This document shows, one piece after another, positions 48,209 through 61,781 of a stretch of DNA of 64,000 nucleotides (its first letter is position 1; each line of letters opens with the position of its first letter). A model generated the notes under the pieces. It ran no database searches, had not been told where the DNA came from, and worked only from the letters and a program-made list of their open reading frames with translations. A program made the position numbers and the translations under genes. Source of the DNA: Phallusia mammillata (taxonomy: Eukaryota > Chordata > Ascidiacea > Phlebobranchia > Ascidiidae); the NCBI GenBank assembly GCA_003260075.1, contig QLIY01000325.1:93037-157036 (forward strand). The letters run 5' to 3'.

Positions 48209-50243
48209 CAACAAACATTTTTTCAAATATTAGATGAAATTTAATACGTTTACGATTTGAAATAAATTGTTTTGTTGTCTTGGCAACATCCAGCAATGTT
48301 TTCATTAATTTTGTTTTACTATTCTTTCGAAAGCTCGTATCCATTTCATTTGTATTTTTCGAAAATCTCTCAAAATATGCTGACGGTTAGGGCTATTAGG
48401 GTTAGGGTTGGGTATTATCAATAAAAATTCTTTGAAACTAACTCTAAAATTTAGTTGCTAATGTAAAATTTCCAAAACTTACTTCCCAACCCACCCCTCT
48501 TCAACCGTTAAATAAAATAATAGCTCCTGCGCTACTTACCGAAAATTAGCTAAATTTGCGGCTGACGTGAGTTACACTGTAAGGGGCTCTACCAATAGGA
48601 TCAGTTGTGTTTTTTTATCAGAAACTTTTGGCATTATTGATTTCTGTACATCAGAAGTGTACAGAATTGTGCCCACGTCCCATTTGGCCGTCCAGTGGCT
48701 TTAAATGTCCCGCGCAAAGTGTGTTTTATTATGACTAAAAATCGTTTGTGAGTATGCACTTCCATTCATGCTATATTTAAAAAAAAAAAATGGTGATTGT
48801 TTATTTGAATTAGCGATTTCTGTATGAAGTGGGGGGGGGGTTTTTAAAAAAAATGGTGATTGTTTATTTGAATTAGCGATTTCTGTATGAAGTACTAAAG
48901 TTCGTACATTTAAATATTACGTAATATTTTGTACAAAACATGCCGAACTGGCACTAGACTGTATAAAAAAGCTGAACCTATTTGGGTAGTGTACCCCTTC
49001 CTATTGTGCATGAACACAAAGCAAGCTGCAAAGCAGCAGTCTTAAACTTCTGCAGGACAAAATATATTCCAAATTTGTTTGATGAGCCTCACTATAAGAA
49101 CTTTTATATCAATGACAATGTAAACAAAAATCACACAGATCGGAAATTCAGGATAGGCCTATATATTTGATTCATCCATCTTTACCTTTCATTTTAAAAT
49201 CACGTTACGTTGCTGGTGGGGCAAGTAAATGGTCACAGCAAAATACATAGGTATCACTAGAAAATTAAAAATGCTTTGTGTGTTGCACTAAAAATCCTGG
49301 AGGGTCACATGAGGCCCACCCGCGGAACTCGACGTGTCCACAGGACTCAGTTAAATCAGAATGGTAGAAGGCAAAGTTTGAATGCGAAGCCGCGATTTTT
49401 TCTTTACTACTTAACCTACGTTTGCTGCTGTTTGTATATGTGACTGCAACCGCAATTTTTAAGAAGTATAATTGAGTGTATAATCAGGATTTTAACCATT
49501 GTGCATTATCGCAACCACTTGTTGGGATATGGTGTGCAACATCACAACTATGTTGTTGGGATATGGTGAATAAATACCATTTATTGTCAAGATTGTTTTG
49601 CTGTCAGCTCTAAACTCTATTAACAACATGCTGTCATGAATAGTAAATTATTTTTTTGTTTAGTTTGTTTTAAATGATTTCTAAAAAGAAGCCGTTAAAT
49701 GAGATTTATGAACTATAGAAACAAGGAAACAGAATTTCCAAATATGGTACAAATATTTTCGGATGCAAATGCAAGTTAATTGCTTAAAGTTTGTTTCGAC
49801 GTTTACTGGTTCAATGTACGGTGGACCGGGTCTTGAAATCAATGCATCTGTAGTCAAAATAAGCAGTGAAGTTTCATGTTGCATTGCATACATCGTGTTT
49901 AGCTCTACGTAACCCCCAATTGTGGGTAGTTCTTTTTCTCCGTGCATTTTATTTGCATGTTTTTTGTAACTTGAAACGTGATGTTGCATCATCCAAATGT
50001 AGTCACGCTTCTGCCAAAAAGAAGAACGGTACTTCGTCCTTTATGTAGGACAACGACCGTTGGTTTGGTATGTGAATTTATGAGGTAGTTTTACGGTATT
50101 GTTTACTGTTTTCTATCGTATTAAGGACCAATAAATCAGACAGTTAGCCACTTCATTGTTTTATACTTTGTTAAAAAAAAACAACAACAAAATGAGTTTC
50201 AAATTTCACAGATTTTACTGAGTAGATGTGTTAATAGAAAAAC
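48209..50243. other. intergenic with MITE and hAT relics
   Basis: Holds a reversed member of the palindromic MITE family (about 48380-48585), allelic copies 48777-48830 and 48841-48892 around the G run 48831-48840, and a possible hAT relic near 49290-49330 (gaggcccacccgcgg). A minus-strand ORF at 49681-49992 has no domain or splice support. The receptor promoter should be at the right edge. Confidence 0.5.
48380..48585 (-). mobile_element. palindromic MITE family member, reversed
   Basis: Carries gacggttagggctattagggttagggttggg, the complement of the family core. It ends with ttagctaaatttgcggctgacgtgagtta, matching the terminus of the 24223-24503 element. Confidence 0.65.
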
Positions 50244-53200
50244 ATGGCTTGCATGGAATTTCAGTTCGTCTTTGTCATGTTCATGACCCAACTATTTTTT
50301 TCGACGACAAACACTCAAGGTATGTTTTCAGACATAAACACTTAAATACAGGTTTCTGAATTTTAACCTGGACTAAATCTTGGTTTACCTTTACGTGTTT
50401 TTTAGCCTGTGCGTAATTTGTATTGTCAATTTTTAATTTAATTTACCTTGCAGATGCGACCACAACATCATCGCCCACAACAGTGAGTCTATTTTTAGGT
50501 TTTTTAATTTAATTCTAAGGTGCAAAACATAAATTTTCGTTTCTAAGATAAAATTGGAAAAATGTTCCGTTGTTTAATTTTTGTGAATACAAAACTAATT
50601 GTACTGACACAGACGTCAATCTTTTTATTTATTGTGAGGTGGCAACAAGTAGCAATGATGTATCTAAAGTTATGTGGACGGCAAAAAACAGTGGCACCGG
50701 ATCATCACCCTCAAAGGTATAAACTGAAAGTGTTACAACGTAGCCTAAGCTGAGTGATTTATATGCTTTGCTATTTTAGTTGCAAACTTTGATCCCAATT
50801 AGTACTGGATATTCTGACACAATTATGAACTCTTGAGTTTCAAAGCAGGACAAAAATGTACCGACCCATATAGATTAAACAAACAAACATGCCACACAGC
50901 ACTGCCCCAATCAAGGGTTAATATCATTCTTTACTGTGACTGCATGCTGACAGGAACTATAAAAAAAACAAATACAAAGCGTATAATTTTCAAATATTGT
51001 TTGGTAACCGTTGACNATTAAAAACGAAACATCGTAATCGATTGGAAGTGGAGCATGACATGCGGTTAAGCTTGTGCAAAGTCAAGCCGTGGCTTCAAAA
51101 ACTTGTGGACAGTATACAGGCGCAACCATCTCACTAACAGTGCAAATTAAATGTTGAACAATTTGACAAGTTTGTGTTCCGAAAATTGGGTTTATGTCTT
51201 AAATGAAACGCCTTAAAAACTTTTTTCGTAATACTTTTGTATCGCCATATTTGTTTGTAATTATGTACAGTTTGTGTAATTGTTCTTTCGGTTCAGCATT
51301 ACTAAAAACATTTTTTTTGAAAAAAATGGGGTCGCATGTAAATTCTGATTTCATGTTCCCTTAAATTGGGGTCGCCTATAAAAAAGGTTGAAGACCACTG
51401 GACTAATTGATGTTTTCCTTTTCAAAAATCAAAACGTCCAAATAAAACTCATGTTTATAAACGTTTACGTGTTTTACAGAGCGTTATTATATCTAAGACC
51501 ATTGGGTCTTTTCCAGCAGCAACACAGGAAAACACCGCAAATACTTTGTTGACAGGATCCCCTTACTCTGAGTTTTGGGCGCTGGCGGCAGATCATCACC
51601 GTGGTCGTATTTACTACGCCGATGTTGTAACAAATTACGTTGGAGTTTATTTTGTCAAAGTGAGTTATATTTCATTGTTTCCACGCAGAAAAGTGCATTT
51701 ATTATATTTCTGTTTGCTATAATGCCTCACATATGAATACTATAGTATTTTGCTTCCTGATTTGACAGCACATGCAAGTGGGCGTGGTCGAAACACGCCC
51801 CAGCACGTGGTATGACGATGCACGTGTTCGTGTCACTGGATTGGGCAGAAATAGTTTTTTCGTTGCTACTACAACAGGCGCCCGAATTAAACGTACAAAT
51901 AAATTGTTCAATCGTGCTATTTTATCCCAAGTGGTTTAAATCTGTCACCAGCATACTGTGATACAGTTTAAGAAACACTGTTTATATCTTCCATGTTATG
52001 ATCGATTTATTTTTATTGTGCTTTGTGGTGTATTGTACTTTTATGGGACATTTCAAATGCAAAATGAAGTCATAAAATTAACTTTTTGCATGAATTTTAG
52101 ACGGGATTCCATACTAAGTTTTTCCAAGGTAAAAGTTACGGCATTGATGGGATTGCTGTGGATTGGGTCACTGGCAACGTTTACTGGACAGACACTGATA
52201 CAAAAGAAATTATTGTTGTTGATGCAAACTTTCGCTTTCACAAACCGATCGTCACCATAAAAAGCACAACACCTGCAAAAATCGCCATCGATTCTTTAAC
52301 AAGGTTTGAAGTTTATGTTATTAATCGAAGTCTCTCCAAGTTATCTATATGTGCCAATTAAATTGTTTTAAATCGTTATAGTTTGGTAATTTCGTATCAA
52401 CCGATGCGGCCAAACTTTGCCTTTACTTTACAAAGAATTTAATGTTAAACAAAGGTTTCTTACATTTTTGTTAGATCCTTATTCTGGTCAGAGCGAGAGA
52501 GAAGGGAGTGCAGATTGTTTAAAAGCGATTTAAGCGGAGGCCATAAGGTTGTTCTTCATCAATTCACGGACGTGATTGCGATTGATGAGTTGTCTGTCGA
52601 TGTCACAGAACGCAGGCATGAGTCATGTCATTCATAAATATTTTTAGCATTTAGTTGACCCGAGATAACTTGTGAAAGGAACTAGTATGCAAACAATTGG
52701 ACCCTCGACTCGAAACGAACAGAAGGGTTCACCACTGTCTGTCCCTAGTTATTTTATACAACTGCAAAGCATACCTAGTTGTACCCAGTCGTAACGTATG
52801 TTTTTAGAAATTCGAACTAAAAGGCAATTAACCGATAATTATATTCTATGTTTACGGCAAAGAAACCCAATCATATATGTTTGAAGTTTATGTTATTAAT
52901 TTTCTATGGAAACAACACACTTTTACTCTCAATTAACATGATATGTAACATTCGTGGTTCGAAAAGTATTGAATCAGTCTACTCTAGTTGGTTTCTTTCA
53001 GTAAACATTGTTTTGTTTCACTTTATTGCCCACCACAAAACTCCGAGCAAATAAAAGATAGAATACCGGATAAAGTTGGCAAGCATGATCGAGTAACCCA
53101 ATGAACTTGTTTTATACAAACCAGGCTACATGACATGTCCATGGTTTTGCATGTTTTTGATCGAATGGTGGTTTAAAGTTTCAAAACCCGGAAGTTGGGC

Positions 53201-56200
53201 GCATGAAAAAACGGGCCTTGTTCGAAAACTTGCTTTACGTAAACCAACGCTTTTTCCATGTTAGGGCCAGAAAACAAACTACCATGTTTTCTTTTGTTAC
53301 AGGTTGTACTGGACTGAAAGGCGTCGAAGGGTGGTGCCTAGGTCCAGCCGAATTCGTTACATAGAAATTGACAATCCTACAACAATATATGATCTGTATG
53401 AAGCTAACAACACAGTTCTGTCAGGAATTGCATCCTTTAAGGTTTTTGAACATATTTAGATATTTAACCAAGATATCTAAGTTAAATGTCATATTTTGCT
53501 TTGATGTTAAGTGAAGTGTATGGGTTTTGACATTAAATTATTGTGCTCTAAATACATTTGTTTTTTACTTTTTATGCCGCAGGATTTGCTTTACATTTGC
53601 GATCGAGTAAACAACAAGTTTTTTACACTTAACAAAACAAGAAATGCAGTGGCTGAAGTCTTTCAACACAGTTCTAAAGAACGACCAAACTCTGTTGTGA
53701 TTTACTCGCGCGAAGTCCAACCTTTCTCGGAAGGTCAATCGTTTTCACGTGAGCTAGTTCGTGACATAACTTCATGTTGCATCACAATGCTGTAAAAATA
53801 GTAAAGCAATGCAATTCCAAGGTTCAGAAAATTATACTCTTATTTCTGCTAAACAAAAGTTTCTACCATCAATTTGTTTTACGTCTAAAGGTCTTTTAAA
53901 TTAAAATATCAGTTTATTTGAAGATTCATGCACTCATGCAAAATGTTCACATTTTTGTTTGCCAACCTCAACGGGATTTGAATGTGCTTGTGACGTCGGC
54001 TATAAACTTGCCAAAGATAATATCACATGTAGCCTGGATATTGTAAAGGATGATTTCATGCTACTCATTGACAAACAATTCCGAAAGTTTTATCAGGTAT
54101 TTGTTAATATCATGGTGCCTGGTCCGAAATCGCTGCAATAACAAAGTATGTCAAAACAACATCAACACAAAACTTACGTTAAAACCAGTGTATATTTATT
54201 TACCTTTGTTTAATTTGACTTGTGTTTCCAGGTATCCATGAAGAACCCTCACATGTACAGTGAAATTCCTGTCAGTAACATAGGAGCTGCTTATGGAGTG
54301 ACGTACGATCCAGTGGAAGAAAAACTTTATTGGGCTGATGCGACGCGTTCAGTGATTTGGAGGGCGTTTATTAACGGAACAAACAAAGAAATTTTTCTTA
54401 AGGTCTCAAGAGGTATAAAGGCATTGCTTTAGACATTTACTGCACTTGGTGGCAGAGTGTTTGTGAGTTATATGGTAGAGTGTTTGTGAGTTATATGGTA
54501 GAGTGTTTGTGAATAAATTTATAATATGAATTGTGGCGCAGGGGCCGAATTATTTATTTAACGCTTAAATAGGGGTAGGTTTGAAAAGTAAGTTTTTTTA
54601 AAATTGTACATTACGAACTCAATTTTGGGGTTAGTTTCATTGATTGTTTATTGATAATACCTATCCCAACCCTAATAGCCCTAACCGGCAGCATATTTTA
54701 AGACATATCGTTTTCAACAGGGAAATTTATCTTTATATAACGTTTGTCAACTTAAATATTAAGCTACGCACCAACTTTAGGACGTTTGCGAATCACTGGC
54801 ATAGATTTTTTAGTCGCCCCAATCGGGGTCTAAATCTGAACGGATACAAAATGTTAAACTATTTAGCTATTTATAGTCTGTTTGACATAAGAAACATTGT
54901 GAAGTTACGTAGAATTGATACCATATATTTTTTTAGTTTTCTCGATTTCGTTGGATCCGATTTCTCGAAACATGTACATTGCTGACGAACAGATTGATGC
55001 GATCGTCGTTGCATCTTTGGAGATTCCGAACAAACGCTTCACCATACAAGTTCATAATATTCATGCTGTATTCGAGCTCTACGCAAGTCCATTAATCGGG
55101 TAAGCTTACAAATAATAAACAAGCGATGGCTGACTTAAACAACTGTCGTATTGTTGGCAAATGTTCGTTGAATGTAGAAAGGTGTTTTGGACCGACTGGG
55201 GACAATTGTCTGATGGAAAACAAATCGGCTTGGTTGAAATGATGAACTTGGACGGATCTGGACGCACAATTATTGCAAACAACACGTTTTCACCGCACGG
55301 TGTTACAGCCGACCACACTAGTAAGTTTGTTTTTTGTTTTTCGCTTTTTTGTTTTTTTTATCGAATTGAATTTATGCAAACTCTGGGCTCTTGTGAGTAA
55401 TTATTTGCAACTTCATACCTAGCACAACCTATACGAACTCGATGATGAAAGCGAAGTGTTGCAGCGCAAGTCAAACTATTAATCAAATTCTTGACAAAAA
55501 TAACATGCGAAAAAGCAAGAACGGAAATTGCTGATTTGTTTTGTAAAAGTTACACTAATAATATTAAAACTCAGGTGGAATGGTTTACTGGACAGAATCG
55601 CTCAGAGGAACGATTGGTTGGTATAACATTGTCACAGAAAAAAGTGGAAAATATAAACTGCGAACAAATGGGGTAAATGATTTTTTTGACATTAAAAAGC
55701 GAGGGTGTAAATGTTGAGCTTAAAAATATTCTCTTCAAACTATAGACGTTTAGGAACCTTGCGGGAATCTCACATCACATGAACTACCTGTACTTTACTG
55801 ACTATGAAAGAGGAAGTGTGTACAGAGTAGCCAAAAGTGATGTACTGGGTCTAACTGATAACCATACGATTCAACCGTTTGGTCCTGCAATATTTTACAG
55901 CCTTGCAAATGTAAATGTCATCCCCAAAACTATTACAGGTATGAACAAGCATTCACACTAGAAACGATTAATGCAAGTTTTGAACCAAAACTATACTTTC
56001 TGCCATACGAGAATTTTATTTGTTTTGGTGCTAATTAAGAGCCAAATAAGCTTTGCAAAGTGAGCAAACCTAAGTTATAGAATTATAAGAAATTCATTTT
56101 CAGGAACATCCAGCTGCACGAGTAACAGAGGAGACTGTCCACAAATTTGTCTTCCTTCGAAAAACAATGCAGTGACGTGCAAATGCCCTGACGGAACATT

Positions 56201-58071
56201 CTACCTACCAAATAACCAGACTTGCTCGCTAGTTTCTGGGACAGGTAAAAACTGAAAACAGGAATAATTAAAATATGATCATCAGTGTTACTTATAGGTG
56301 ATATAACCAAACCTTTATTCGGAAATACTTGTCCCGAAACAACGAGTATACCAATTGACAAATGCTCCAATACAACACTCTTTGATTTGGTGACACCGAA
56401 CGCCACAGACAATTCCGGTGTCGTTGTTGTTAGAAGTCAAGTAAATACATTTGGTGTTTTTAGCTCAGTGTGTATTGTTTTAAACCAATATTTTATATTG
56501 GACTAAACTCTAATCAAACGTTTCTTTTGTTAACATTCTTTATGCAATATATATTGCATTGCGTTTTAGCGAATAGGGCTTCCGCCGTACAAGTTAATTG
56601 TTGGAAACAATTATTTCCGATACAAAGCTCAAGACCTCAGCGGCAACACAGCTTGGTGTACCTTTGTCGTCATAGTCAGAGGTTTGTAAAATTTTGATAT
56701 TGTTACAAATGAATTAACATGATACACCACTTTTTATCTGCCCATCTAGGCATTTACTGTGAAGGTTTGCCATCAGTAAACAAAAGCGAAATGTTAAGCG
56801 CGCCATCTTGCGGAAATATGTACGGCTCGATAGTCAACGCAACATGTAGAGACAACAGTGAATTGTCCAGTCAGGTAAGTGTGTGAATTTGCCCTAGATT
56901 CAAACAATTGCAAAAGCACCCTTTATTAGGGCTTAAAATCAATTCCCCGGGCTTCAAATTACTACATCGACCTGTTTTAGCTTAGGTTGGAAGCCATGCT
57001 TTAAGATACAAGTATAAAAATCACTATATATCTTGTAGTTCGTTTGTGGAATGGACTCCACTTGGTCAGTTGTATTTTCCAATCCCAGAATTTGTCTTCC
57101 TTTGACGACCACCCAAACTACAGTCACGACTCAAGCCACGACAAGTAAGTCTTTTCTGTACTCTACACAGAAACTTCGTTTAGGTGCTAACCGTTGCGGC
57201 AATAAATATTACAGAAAAGAGTTTTACCATCACTTCTCCCAGAAGTATAAGCAGTAGTGCAGAACCATTAAGTACAACTGACAGTAAGTTATATGTTAGT
57301 GTATGTTTCAAAGTTTGCTTAACAACAATGTAATTTCACGTCTACTAGAAGTTGGCAATGAAGCAAACACTACTGCTAAAATTACATCCATCTCTGCGAC
57401 CATAAACGATTTTACTGGAAACACAACTTCCGTTGATGGTAAGGTTTTAAATTTGTCACTTAAAATTGTCACAGAGAAATAATTACAGACAAATGAAACT
57501 ATTGAATACAGTTGTTACAAATTCTGGAAAGCTCCAAGATTCTTCAAAGAAACCTGCAACAGGTCTTCATGGGGGAATTATTGCTTTCATAGTTATTTTT
57601 GTGGTTGGCGTTGTTCTTCTGGCAGCTTTCTTATACCGGACGTGAGTCGAGTAACTAATGAAGCTAAATTTGCAAAACTTTATTGCTAACGAATACCGTC
57701 TGTACTGTTTAGTCAACTTCTATGTGCATTTAACATGAAATAACTTGTGTTCAATAATAGTAGGGCGCTGTTTAAAATTGATAATATTTTTTAAACAATA
57801 TGAAAAAACCCTATTATTTTGACCAAATATAACTTGTTTTTACTTTTACTATACATATGTGCACTTATAAAAATAAATCTACTTTCGTCACTTCTATAAC
57901 TGATTTTTTTCGTATTTTTTGTACAACAGATACCGCCACAAAAACCTTAGTGGAAAATTGGTGTTTTGGAGACAGAATGAAGATAGAGTTCGACTTACAG
58001 CGGAACCTGTTAATTCACATATTTATCAGTTCGCGGATGACAATGTTGGCCCAAATAACGTTCTTATATGA
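50244..58071 (+). CDS. type I receptor: YWTD propeller, EGF, YWTD propeller, EGF, HYR, sushi-like, TM, 975 aa
   Basis: Predicted surface receptor or adhesion protein. Exons: 50244-50319, 50454-50482, 51480-51659, 52101-52303, 52475-52615, 53303-53441, 53583-53733, 53924-54096, 54232-54412, 54937-55099, 55178-55320, 55575-55672, 55746-55938, 56104-56244, 56298-56440, 56570-56681, 56750-56874, 57039-57144, 57215-57283, 57349-57438, 57512-57641, 57930-58071 (2928 nt). Signal peptide 1-26. LDLR-type blades follow (VYWTDTDTKEI, LYWTERRRR), then a six-Cys EGF (about 307-345), a second propeller (LYWADATRSV, VFWTDWGQ, VYWTESLRG, LYFTDYERGS), an EGF (624-665), an HYR module (670-755), a sushi-like module (756-830) and a Ser/Thr stalk. 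TM is about 906-927, with a 48-residue tail ending NNVLI. Intron 5 uses a GC donor. Confidence 0.85.
51340..51405. mobile_element. hAT-type terminus in receptor intron 2
   Basis: A segment with two ggggtcgc blocks ends aaaaaggttgaagaccactg at 51402, which is the complement of a CAGTGGTCTTCAACC hAT terminus. The matching left end was not found; an undetermined base at 51016 lies upstream. Confidence 0.45.
54461..54515 (+). repeat. short tandem repeat in receptor intron 9
   Basis: About two and a half copies of a 23-bp unit (gtttgtgagttatatggtagagt) stand in tandem just before a palindromic-MITE family member. Confidence 0.75.
54530..54730 (+). mobile_element. palindromic MITE family member
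   Basis: Starts with tggcgcaggggccgaattatttattt and carries the core atcccaaccctaatagccctaaccggcagcat. This matches the middle of the 24223-24503 element. The right TIR is not recognised. Confidence 0.65.
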
Positions 58072-58360
58072 CCGAAAACATTTTAGGATTGTACTAATTT
58101 CTTGGTTGGGTTTATATGAAACAGTTTGGACACACATATCGCCTGCTTTGATGGTCATCATAGGCACATTTAAAAAAAGTTTGCTCTATTTCACTGGAAA
58201 TTATCACGCGAGTTGGAAGTCAGTATTTTAACGCAGTGGGACTGGGATAGGGTTAAAGACCAAATTTACAATGAGAACTGCGTTTTTAGATTGATTTTAT
58301 TAATATTGTTATTATGAAACCTCAGACCAGCCCTAATAGCCCTAACTGTCAGCATTTTTT

Positions 58361-58475
58361 TCACGGGGTTCGAACCTAGGACACTCCCGGGAAAGAATCC
58401 CGATAAAGGTTTTTTTATGACTGTATATGGGTCACTGCATTTAAAATGTTTGACCGCGCTACCTAACGGAAATTA
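58361..58475 (-). mobile_element. tRNA-derived SINE, reversed
   Basis: The complement carries the B box ggttcgaacc at the left side and the same cccataca.. and gggattcttt body as the copies at 24668-24890. It sits directly next to a fragment of the palindromic MITE core. Confidence 0.6.
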
Positions 58476-59029
58476 ACCAACCTGTCTGTGAGTTCTTGTG
58501 GTAGTAGCTCTTACGCTTTGCCTCGCCAAAGAAATTTTTATTGCAGCTGACTCTTTGTATACAATAGCAGCCATTGCACACTGAAGGTATTTTTGTCGTA
58601 TATAGGCTTAATGCTACGTCCGACTTGCTGTTATCTCAATTAAGTCTTGCAAATAGGCTGTTATACTGTGCCACGGAAAAATTACGCATTTGTGTGGTGT
58701 TTTTTTTATCCAGTGACGCAACTCGTTTCTTCTTTTTTTTTGCTTATTTATTTGATATCATTTATTGTCTTTGCCCATTTACTTTACATTTATTCGTATG
58801 TTTTAAATATGGAATAAAATAGAACTGGTAACTATAAAGCGTATAACTACTACATACATAAATGCAAATAAACGAAAAGCACACCGGAATATACATCATT
58901 GCCAAACACGTAGGCTACAATGTTAGTCCCACGCTAATGAAGAAAATTGAAGAACATTATTGTTTATGTCAACACTAGTAGTATATATTGTGGCTTTGAC
59001 CCACCAAGTATGCACAATTACTTCCGGTA

Positions 59030-59460
59030 TTACTTCCGGTCTAACCCTATAGACGGTTAGGTGGTTAGACGTTAACCCTAAGTTTAGACCCTAAGTTTAG
59101 ACGCTAACCCCAACTATAACCCTAACCCTAGGTTTAGACGGTAATAACCCTGAGTTTAGACCCTAACCCTAACCCTAACCCTAGTTAAGACCCTAGGTTT
59201 AAATGCTAACCCTAACCCTAACCCTAGGTTTAGACGGTAATCATTCTAAGTTTAGACTCTGACCCAAAGTTTAGGAGCTTCAACCCTAAGGGTAATAACC
59301 CTAAGTTTAGACGTTAATTTGAGATGCTAATAATTCTAACTATAACCCTTTAGAGGGTAATGAATGTAATCCTATGGATGATAACCCTAACTATTTGGTA
59401 TGTATTAGGTATAACCCTAGGTAGTTTGTTGCCCAGATTGATATAATCCTAAACGGTAAA
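59030..59460 (+). repeat. degenerate telomere-like (ccctaa)n array
   Basis: Perfect aaccctaaccctaaccct stretches near 59120 and 59163-59186 are mixed with gtttagac variants: ccctaagtttagac and ccctaggtttagac repeat many times. The array decays toward the right. It is interstitial, since genes lie on both sides. Confidence 0.8.
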
Positions 59461-61261
59461 AACTGCAAGATAGCATCATCTTTACGTTTGTGGTGAGCTG
59501 GCCTCGCTTGCGGAAATTGTTTCCTGAATTGCATTGCTATTGAGGGCAATTGGATGGGAACAATTGTACGCTAGGCAATCGTGTTTACCAGGCCCATCAA
59601 AGGGCTTGGCGAAGCCAATTAATTCGCGCCTGCAGACCTGTTTTCTGACGTAATATTGCAAAGACGGTTTTGACGCAGTCAATTGCCAAGCGCTTCGGGG
59701 AGAATTTATTCATCGAATAACGTTTGTACAACTAGATTAAGTATTTGGACGGAAAAAAAAACTAACAAAACCATGCGATAAAATTGCGATATGTACATGT
59801 TGTTGAAAACACAAATAATACAATTGTTTGCTCAAAGTTCGTTGGGGATGCCCAGTCAAACATTTTCTACACCTAACGCCCGGGCTCGACTAACACTGGT
59901 TTATCTATCGTTTATGCCAGGATCGGCCGATACTTAACATAGCATACGCCATATTTGTTTCTATGGGTCTTACATGGTTTCGCCATACTAGGGCCTAAAA
60001 TGGCAAATGTGGTATAATCACACTTGGCGTTGATAAGATTAAGCAAGAAATTGCAAGAAACATAGTAGGGTGCCGAGAGTGTGGCGCCACACCTGTTCGG
60101 TTCTGAATTAATGCGGTATCTCAGAGTATATTAAACTATTGGTTGACAATGTTATTATTGACACCTGGGCCCTCGAGAGCAAAAAATATATGCCGGTGGA
60201 AGTAAATTTCTGGGCCTCCTTTTAACGCTAAAGTCATGTCTACAATAGTCATTAGTTTATGCGCTGATGATCAAACATTCATTCGTCAGTCAGAACAGAC
60301 AAAAGGAAGTTGGCCAATGGATAATTGACACTCATTAAAAGGCTTGGTCAAGAACGTCAAACATTTTTGAAAACCTAAAATTCCTATATTTTTACGGCAT
60401 TCGCATTTTTTGGTTTGCCAAATCGTACTTGTAACTTTGCAACGTTCAAAAATTATTTTACACCTTGCGAAAGTTTTCTTGCAACGACATGTGAAATTAA
60501 TTTTACCTAGTCTTATAGGATTACAACGTAAAATAAGCCAGTGCGTAACACCACTGACAAAACTACAAGTTTTAATTGTTCGCAAACAATTGGCTTCTTT
60601 GATCACTTGTAAAATCAATTGCAGAAAGATCTCTTGGCGGTACGAAAAAAATGCCTCGCCGGGCGAGTTTGGAAAGACTACGTTATGGCTTGTAAACTAT
60701 GCGGACCAAGCGAATCATTATTAAACTTATCCGCCCCGCTATGCAAAAAGTTTGGTGAGTCATGGCATTAACGACACAACCGTTGCTTTACGAGCCTTAG
60801 CGAATATGGTCCAAAGAAGTACCCCGCTGATTAAAAAAAAACTGTGACCAAACTAAATACGTGTAACAAGTACTATTATACCGACCAGAAAACTTACCAG
60901 CACTATGTAGTGAGCACAAATGTGGACTTAAACACCATACCCTATGTTTGTTCAAATCACAAGGTGTATGCCAATTCACACCACAACTTTAACGAAGCTT
61001 ACTGCAATAAATGTTACCGTTGACATTGCTAACCCATACCAAACAACGAACACAACTGTGGCCCAAAAAAAAGGAACATCAAAAAAAGATATCGCTACAA
61101 TTCGCGCATGTACCGACTAACAATCATAAAACTTGTTGCATAGAGTTATTTGCTCTACTTACAAATCAAACTCCATATTCGGCAATCAGCAACAATATTT
61201 TTTAGTTTCAAAACAATTTTGAAAGAACACACACATTTGACCCTGTAGTTTGTAACCTAAT

Positions 61262-61330
61262 AATTATGGCCCCCCAATACTCTCACGGGCCCCGGTGCGG
61301 CGCACCGGCTGCATCCCCCTCTTGTGGGGC
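61262..61330. repeat. GC-rich imperfect palindrome
   Basis: The left edge ggccccccaata and right edge cttgtggggcc pair imperfectly around ccggtgcggcgcaccgg, itself a perfect inner palindrome. It is far more GC-rich than its surroundings and is probably the end of a mobile element. Confidence 0.5.
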
Positions 61331-61781
61331 CTGATTGACACCATTTTCACGCGATAGTTTTGAAGCAAATCGTACGACGACTTGGTGAACATTTAAAAAT
61401 AAAATTAATGCATTCAATGTATCATCATTATCTTTTTGTATCTTTAGCGAGCCTAAAGTTGACGTGGCGGTTCGTTAGCGCCTAATCTTTGACCACTCAG
61501 GGCGTCAATAACATAGATATTACACATATCACAAATCATGTCAACTGTCAAGTAAACGTAGTCAAAGTCGAATTGCACCGCACTTGCGCAATCATTTGAC
61601 CTATGAACTTTATGAAATATTGTCTGTCGTAATTGGTTAATGCCAATCTTGAACGTTTTGAATCCGGACTAAGAGCGAACGCGTGGTGCTTGGCGGCGGG
61701 AAAGTTTTAATCAAGTAGGTTTACGAGTGTACGACGACTATATTGTTTATTTTAGATCTGACTAAAAAACGTTGGTTAGTG

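Larger units (their letters stand above)
58072..61781. other. intergenic with SINE, MITE core and telomere-like array
   Basis: No gene is supported. It contains a MITE-core fragment (about 58320-58352), a reversed SINE, a degenerate ccctaa array (59030-59460) and a GC-rich palindromic segment (61262-61330). The ORFs at 60286-60724 on both strands have no domain or splice context. Confidence 0.5.

Noticed and set aside
49681-49992. 103-codon minus-strand ORF upstream of the receptor
   Set aside because: No family resemblance, signal or flanking exon; composition is that of random AT-rich sequence.
59163-59186. True chromosome end
   Set aside because: Genes and unique sequence continue on both sides and the array is degenerate, so it is interstitial.
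60286-60724. ORFs of about 105 codons on both strands
   Set aside because: They overlap each other antisense and show no domain; at most one could be real, and nothing favours either.
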